Below, piece after piece: positions 13,629-17,931 of a stretch of 17,931 nucleotides of DNA (position 1 is its first letter; each line of letters begins with the position of its first letter). Source of the DNA: Firmicutes bacterium UBA5496 (GTDB lineage: Bacteria > Bacillota > Proteinivoracia > UBA4975); contig DIPE01000017.1 of NCBI GenBank assembly GCA_002427015.1, positions 1 through 17,931 of the forward strand, in the 5' to 3' direction. The notes below the pieces were generated by a model, which saw nothing but the letters and a program-made list of their open reading frames with translations, searched no databases and had not been told where the DNA came from. The position numbers and the translations under genes were made by a program.

Positions 13629-14468
13629 ATGAAGATAGCCCTTGTTACTGACAGCACCGCAGATTTGCCGCAGCAGCTGATTAATCAATGGAAGATATTT
13701 GTGCTTCCTTTGAAAGTAAGCTTTGGCAATCAGCACTTCTTGGACTACGAACTGACTGCTGAAGAATTTTATTCCCGTTTGGCCTCAGAATCCCAGTTGC
13801 CTACTACTTCACAGCCCTCGCCGGAGGACTTTGCCTCTGTATATGCACAAGCTCTGGCGGATTATGATGAAATCATTTCTGTCCACATTTCTTCCGGGCT
13901 CAGCGGCACCCTCAATTCGGCCCACATGGCTGCGGAAAACTTCCGGGGCAAGGTGCATCTTGTGGACTCCCGTTCAATCAGCTTAGGGATTGGTCAGCAG
14001 GTCTTGGAAGCAGCCAAGGGAATCCAAGAAGGCCTTGCAGTCCAAGCTGTGCTAGACCGAATTGCTAAGATGCGGGAAAATATGGAGACGATTTTCACCC
14101 TGGACACCCTGGAGTACCTACATAAAGGCGGCCGGATAGGAGTGGTCAAAGGAATGCTGGGAGCGCTGCTGCGCATTAAGCCCGTCATTCGCGTAAATGA
14201 GGAGGGAGTCTATGTTCCCGCCGGCATTGCCCGCAGCCGGGAAAAAGCTCTCTGTGGGATTGTCTCCGCCCTGGAGCATGCCGCCGCTGGCCGGACCGTC
14301 AAGGCCTTGGCTATCGCCCATGGGGCAGCCAAGGAGGCGGCAGATAAACTTCAGGACAAATTGGAATCCGTTTTTAATGTGCGGGCTTCTTTGTTTACCC
14401 AGGTAGGGCCGGTAATCGGGGTGCATACCGGTCCCGGCACGGTGGGCGCTTCTATTGTCTTTGCATAG
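13629..14468 (+). CDS. DegV family fatty-acid-binding protein (copy 2)
   Basis: A 279-residue DegV protein with the classical N-terminal block VTDSTADLP (residues 6-14), PTTSQPSPEDF, HISSGLSGTLNSA, the KGGRIG turn (about 161-166) and VHTGPGTVGASIVFA at the C-terminus. It is complete and follows GGGGGG with good spacing. It probably acts as a fatty-acid carrier for a FakA-type kinase, with a chain specificity different from copy 1. It is separated from copy 1 by a REP-like element, an inverted repeat and a TATAAT box, which suggests its own promoter. A terminator follows the stop codon. Confidence 0.95.
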   Translation: MKIALVTDSTADLPQQLINQWKIFVLPLKVSFGNQHFLDYELTAEEFYSRLASESQLPTTSQPSPEDFASVYAQALADYDEIISVHISSGLSGTLNSAHMAAENFRGKVHLVDSRSISLGIGQQVLEAAKGIQEGLAVQAVLDRIAKMRENMETIFTLDTLEYLHKGGRIGVVKGMLGALLRIKPVIRVNEEGVYVPAGIARSREKALCGIVSALEHAAAGRTVKALAIAHGAAKEAADKLQDKLESVFNVRASLFTQVGPVIGVHTGPGTVGASIVFA

Positions 14469-14534
14469 GGGCTGTTGCAAGATAGGATTGCTCTTCTCCT
14501 CAGGTATATGACTAAAAGCAGGTCCGACTCAGGT

Positions 14535-14568
14535 GCCTCCTGTCAACTTGACAGGGGGCTTTACTATT
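14535..14568 (+). terminator. intrinsic terminator after degV copy 2
   Basis: GCCTCCTGTCAA (14535-14546) pairs with TTGACAGGGGGC (14548-14559), including one G-T pair, with a tight loop, and is followed by TTTACTATT. Confidence 0.75.
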
Positions 14569-14590
14569 CAATGCCCCTTTTTGACTCAAT

Positions 14591-14606
14591 TCACCCTTTT
14601 GGGTGA
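14591..14606 (+). promoter_or_regulatory. small hairpin before the zinc-ribbon gene
   Basis: TCACCC-TTTT-GGGTGA, a perfect 6-bp stem about 50 bases before the next start codon. It has no T-run. It may be an operator or an mRNA 5' structure; I see no convincing promoter hexamers around it. Confidence 0.35.
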
Positions 14607-14656
14607 GGACATTTTACCGGAGCTAAAATATAGTGTTTTATAAGGGGGTAGAGGGA

Positions 14657-15301
14657 ATGGCGAATTATTGTTATTATTGCGGAGAAAGGACCCAAAAGGG
14701 TAAATACTGCGAAAAATGCGGCACCGATACTGATCCTTCAAGGGATGTATATTTTACCGAAGAGGAATGCGGTGACTGTGATGAGCCACTTCCCCGCTGG
14801 GCAAACTTTTGTCCCAAATGCGGCAGAAGCTTTGGCCATTATGATCCTACGGACCCTCAGCGCAAGAAAAGGTATAACCAAAGACAAATAATAGGAGGTA
14901 TTATCTGGTCCTGTATCTTTTTGGCTATAGCAATTATCTTAAGTCTTGTGGAAGAAACTATTCCGCTTAAATATCCACTGGGCGCCGCGGGATTTTTTAT
15001 TATCATTATCTGGCTCAATGTCATTTTTCGCTGGGAGCGAGGCCGTTTCCGGGATGGCACTATTATTGGCCACTATACTGAAAAAACCTCCCGCAGGGAG
15101 CGGGATGGCGACAAGACAAATCTTTTCGGTAGGCCTTTGTATTATGAGATTCCCGTCACTGTGTATTGTACAACCATTCGTTGGGATGACGGCAGCGAAG
15201 AAGCCAAGAAATTGGAGGATTGCGCCGCCGACCATGAGCAGCTGAAAGAGGGCAACCGCATTCGCTATTATGAAGCTTCCCGCACCTATCGCAAGTTGTA
15301 A
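14657..15301 (+). CDS. membrane protein with two N-terminal zinc ribbons
   Basis: A 214-residue protein of unknown function. Two zinc-ribbon units come first: C5, C8, C18, C21 and C38, C41, C52, C55, each C-x2-C...C-x2-C-G. A basic linker (RKKRYNQRQ) leads to two membrane helices (about 78-98 and 107-123). A soluble C-terminal domain (about 125-214) with charged strands such as PVTVYCTTIRWDDGSEEA follows. Both ends would be cytoplasmic by the positive-inside rule. The ATG at 14657 follows GGGGG with good spacing; a GTG at 14633 in the same frame has none. It begins a three-gene group whose last member has the same type of zinc ribbon at its C-terminus, hinting at a shared partner. Confidence 0.75.
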   Translation: MANYCYYCGERTQKGKYCEKCGTDTDPSRDVYFTEEECGDCDEPLPRWANFCPKCGRSFGHYDPTDPQRKKRYNQRQIIGGIIWSCIFLAIAIILSLVEETIPLKYPLGAAGFFIIIIWLNVIFRWERGRFRDGTIIGHYTEKTSRRERDGDKTNLFGRPLYYEIPVTVYCTTIRWDDGSEEAKKLEDCAADHEQLKEGNRIRYYEASRTYRKL

Positions 15302-15309
15302 ATAAACTA

Positions 15310-15357
15310 AGCCCAGCTGGTAACTTTGGTCATTGGGGGGACAAAAGAATCTGGGCT
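15310..15357 (+). repeat. inverted repeat before the secreted-protein gene
   Basis: AGCCCAG (15310-15316) and CTGGGCT (15351-15357), seven bases each with a 34-base gap, in the 73-base intergenic space. Possibly an mRNA stem near the ribosome-binding site of the next gene; no T-run follows. Confidence 0.3.
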
Positions 15358-15374
15358 GAAAGGAATGAGAGGGC

Positions 15375-16856
15375 ATGAAAAAAAGTCTTTACATCCTTGT
15401 ATGCACACTGCTTATTTTAATGCTGTTGAGCGCGCCGGCGCTGGCAGAGACAGAAGGGGACGGTTATTGGGAGCTCATCAATACAACCGATGGACAAAAA
15501 GATTATACCGACAACGAGTATAATAAGCGTTCCCTGTCCGGCTCTAATGGCAGCTGGACTATTGCCTGGGAGTATGCCGGGCCAGACGAATCGGACTGGT
15601 ATGACATCCCTTATCCGAAAAACGGGGAAAATTCTACGGGCACAGGCTCTATCAGCGCCCCGCCCCAGGCTATTCGCGGGGGGCAAAAGATCAGTATTAA
15701 TGTAAATGTGGCCATCAGCAGCAGCTATTCATACTTCTTTGACAGCAGTTATTATGTAATGGTATCCTTTGACGGAGATTATGTGGAACAAGGACATTGC
15801 ACCGCTAGCGGCATCCGTTTTCTCTCTAGTGACCCGGAATACAAGTTTACGGATCAAGATTATATCTATGTCTGGATGTACGGCGCAAAAACCGAACGGG
15901 CCAAGAATGAACCCAACCGCCCGAAGGTCTCAACCACAGTTACAGCCACAGCCCCCTTTGGCCAAAAAGACGGCGATCTCATTGCCATCCATGCCTATTT
16001 CGGGGACGGCGGTTCAACCTGTCGGACAAAATATACTTATCAATGGCATGAATCCGGCGCGTCTGCCCTTGATTGGGATGAAATCAACGGGACAAAGAAG
16101 CCCGGCAATAAGACAAAAAAAATCCTGACAGGAATAGGCATCATTGGCGGCGGCGGGGCCATTGGCATTGCCACCACAAAAAAGATCAAGAAAAAGAAAA
16201 AAGCACAGTCCCAATGGAGCAGGCCCACAAAGAATGAAGTCCGGGAAGTCCGGGATTTTATGAGAAAGCAGGAAAAGAAGGGCGATGAAGCTGCTGGAAA
16301 TCTGGCTAATCAGCTGGACAAGGTCCTGGAAGCTTCAAGAGGAACAGGCAAAATTAACGAGAGTCAGGACCATCGCTTAAGGCGCTTCCGGCGCTTATTC
16401 CAGAAATATGCCAAGGGCCAGCTGGATAACCCCTATGGCAAAGAGGTGCGGGAGCTGGAAAAAATGGATGGGGTGGACCGCTACTGGCATGATGTCAATA
16501 GCGGCATTAAGGAAACTTTTGGCGAAGTCTCCCGGGGAGACAGCGCCAAGTCAATTGTCTTCCGCGCCGGCATGGCAACCCTTACCGGCGGCGCCTCGGA
16601 AGCTGGCTGGCTGCTGCCCGAAACCTACTATACATGGAATGATGCTATTGAAGCCGGTGACAGCGATCTTAAGGCCGGGGTAAAATCCATGACCAATGTC
16701 CTTGTCAACTATGGGGGCGGCAAGGTGCAGAAATTAGGCTCGAAACTGATGCCAACCAACACTGTGGGCAAAGCCGTCAGCGAAGGCATCATCAATAAGG
16801 CCGGCAACGAGGTAAAGGATGTTGCCAACAGCGCTATCGATAAAATCAGCAAGTAA
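15375..16856 (+). CDS. secreted single-pass membrane protein of unknown function
   Basis: A 493-residue protein. Residues 1-24 are a clear signal peptide ending APALA-ETEG. Residues 25-245 form an extracellular region rich in Tyr, Ser, Gly and Asp with beta-type segments (KISINVNVAISSS, YYVMVSFDGDYV) and two cysteines (C142, C216) that may bond. A glycine-rich membrane segment (about 250-267) follows, with a dense lysine stop-transfer KKIKKKKK (269-276). The remaining ~217 residues are charged and mostly helical, and include FRAGMATLTGGASE and GVKSMTNVLVNYGGGKVQKL, a style seen in polymorphic-toxin pre-toxin regions. I cannot assign a family. It lies between two zinc-ribbon genes in the same direction. 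Confidence 0.7.
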   Translation: MKKSLYILVCTLLILMLLSAPALAETEGDGYWELINTTDGQKDYTDNEYNKRSLSGSNGSWTIAWEYAGPDESDWYDIPYPKNGENSTGTGSISAPPQAIRGGQKISINVNVAISSSYSYFFDSSYYVMVSFDGDYVEQGHCTASGIRFLSSDPEYKFTDQDYIYVWMYGAKTERAKNEPNRPKVSTTVTATAPFGQKDGDLIAIHAYFGDGGSTCRTKYTYQWHESGASALDWDEINGTKKPGNKTKKILTGIGIIGGGGAIGIATTKKIKKKKKAQSQWSRPTKNEVREVRDFMRKQEKKGDEAAGNLANQLDKVLEASRGTGKINESQDHRLRRFRRLFQKYAKGQLDNPYGKEVRELEKMDGVDRYWHDVNSGIKETFGEVSRGDSAKSIVFRAGMATLTGGASEAGWLLPETYYTWNDAIEAGDSDLKAGVKSMTNVLVNYGGGKVQKLGSKLMPTNTVGKAVSEGIINKAGNEVKDVANSAIDKISK

Positions 16857-16883
16857 CCGGTAAAGGAAGAGGAGGTAAGGAAA

Positions 16884-17903
16884 ATGAAAAATGAAGCTGT
16901 CACTATTGCAACCCATCAAGTGGTTGCCGCAGGCAAAGGGATGGGGCTCAAGCAGAACATGCTTTCAGCTATGCTAGGCTTTTCCGACAGCGGCTCAGCT
17001 GTCACCGCTCAAGAGTCTTGGACCAAGGCGCTGCCCTCTCTTGTTGCCCCCAGGAAATATGCTGTCATTCTTACTGCAGAAAAAGGCAGTTTTGCCAAAA
17101 GCGTTAACTATGTCTGCGAAGGCAAAAACGCTGTGTTATTCAATGAAACTGATCAGGGTATGCTGAGCGCAATTCCCATGTCGTCAGAACAAGCCGAAGC
17201 CAATTTTACAGAGTTTGTCGAAGGCGCGGGGACAAAGCGGGAAATAAACCTTTCAATGTCTTATGAGGCAATGATTGCCCTTTGCGCCCTTGCGGATTCC
17301 CTATACAGGCGTTCTTTGCAGGCGCTGCTAGACAAGAATTTCCGCGCCGCTCCCCCTTCAGTAAAAGAACTGCAGGATAAGCTCAAGGAACTGTCCGCTG
17401 ATACCGATGAGCGCTGGCTGACAGATTTTATCTATGCGGCTTACAACAGCCCGCGGGATGTCGATGTTCATAAGGGCATTGCTCAGCTGGCTGAGTTAGG
17501 GGTTGTAACCCTTGAGGGAGAAGACATTTTGCCCACTGAAACCGGCTGGCCTTTTCTGGCGGATTTGGCGGACAGAAGAAGCATCATCGGCGTGCAAAAC
17601 TATTATTATCAAGGGGGGCAACCGGTAAGAAATACCACCGTCTTGCTGCGGACCTGCGGCCATATCTGGTTCTTTGATTGCGCAGACATATCCCTTGTTG
17701 CCAGCGTCAGCGGCAAAGAAGCAGTAAACCTGTTAAAACAGGCGCTGGCTCCCGGAGAGGAAGTTCCCGCTTATAGCCCTGAGGAGCAAACTGCAGCATC
17801 TTCTTCGCCAAGACAAGCAACAGGCAATCGCTTTTGCGCTCAATGCGGAAATCCGCTGGGGAAAGAGGCGAAATTCTGCGCCAAGTGCGGCGCCAAGCAA
17901 TAG
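16884..17903 (+). CDS. C-terminal zinc-ribbon protein of unknown function
   Basis: A 339-residue soluble protein. The last 26 residues are a zinc ribbon (C318, C321, C332, C335) on a Pro/Ser/Ala linker. The first ~290 residues contain strand-rich and helical parts (PRKYAVILTAEKGSFAKSVN, then AVLFNETDQGMLSAIPMSS, then a helical AMIALCALADSLYRRSLQAL). This order is loosely reminiscent of EspG-type secretion chaperones of type VII systems, but that is a weak fold impression. The tail (NTTVLLRTCGHIWFFDCADISL) looks like a small beta domain. GAGGAGGT before the ATG is the strongest ribosome-binding site in the cluster. It is 27 bases after the secreted-protein gene, so surely co-transcribed with it. 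Confidence 0.7.
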   Translation: MKNEAVTIATHQVVAAGKGMGLKQNMLSAMLGFSDSGSAVTAQESWTKALPSLVAPRKYAVILTAEKGSFAKSVNYVCEGKNAVLFNETDQGMLSAIPMSSEQAEANFTEFVEGAGTKREINLSMSYEAMIALCALADSLYRRSLQALLDKNFRAAPPSVKELQDKLKELSADTDERWLTDFIYAAYNSPRDVDVHKGIAQLAELGVVTLEGEDILPTETGWPFLADLADRRSIIGVQNYYYQGGQPVRNTTVLLRTCGHIWFFDCADISLVASVSGKEAVNLLKQALAPGEEVPAYSPEEQTAASSSPRQATGNRFCAQCGNPLGKEAKFCAKCGAKQ

Positions 17904-17914
17904 CGACAATAAAA

Positions 17915-17931
17915 GTGCGACAGAGGGGACG
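17915..17931. repeat. partial REP-like element at the window edge
   Basis: GTGCGACAGAGGGGACG, cut by the end of the window. It shares GCGACA and GGGGACG with the element at 13451-13493; the missing right arm would be expected to read TGTCGCAC. Confidence 0.45.

Overview
The window looks like a chromosomal segment of an anaerobic, low-to-middle GC Gram-positive bacterium (Firmicutes, class Clostridia). The evidence is a complete [FeFe]-hydrogenase maturation operon (hydE, hydF, hydG plus a TM1266-type regulator), two DegV lipid-binding proteins, PadR and TetR regulators, strong GGAGG ribosome-binding sites, and classical sigma-A promoters and T-rich terminators. No species can be assigned from sequence alone. 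The structural hydrogenase is not in the window.

Positions 1-6160 (plus strand) are an accessory stretch of small, mostly unrelated genes: an ASCH-domain protein, a TetR regulator, a cysteine-rich protein resembling the ATC-hydrolase family, two GNAT acetyltransferases, a small membrane protein, a DUF3795 protein, an ADP-ribosylglycohydrolase and a CPBP (CAAX-protease-like) membrane protein. Several are damaged. The first GNAT has an in-frame amber codon where the family has Tyr. The CPBP gene has lost one A in an A-run. A headless DinJ/RelB-type antitoxin tail lies directly behind it. The ADP-ribosylglycohydrolase has a short 5' end next to a small palindrome. A near-perfect inverted repeat (CTAACG-AA-CGTTAG) sits at the tetR promoter, upstream of the ATC-hydrolase-like gene and at the CPBP promoter, which suggests one local TetR regulon.

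Positions 6308-10301 (minus strand) hold the operon TM1266-like regulator, hydE, hydF, hydG, with overlapping or nearly touching genes. Its control region (10302-10513) has a good sigma-A promoter, a Rex/CRP-like inverted repeat covering the -10 element, and a leader of about 175 nt. The leader can fold either into an intrinsic terminator just before the first gene or into an alternative 10-bp pairing that breaks that terminator. This is an attenuator or riboswitch-like layout that I could not match to a known class, and it is the strongest candidate here for something undescribed.

Positions 10621-12513 (plus strand) are a PadR operon: a promoter followed at once by a perfect 8-bp inverted repeat, padR with a TTG start, a HAAS-like six-helix membrane protein and an SGNH hydrolase. 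Positions 12583-14468 carry two DegV genes, and a terminator follows the second. Positions 14657-17903 form a three-gene cluster of unknown function: a membrane protein with two N-terminal zinc ribbons, a secreted single-pass protein with a lysine-rich stop-transfer segment and a helical tail, and a soluble protein with a C-terminal zinc ribbon. Small GGGAC/GTCCC and GCGACA palindromic pieces recur at 3612, 9013, 13451 and 17915 and look like remnants of a dispersed REP-like repeat.
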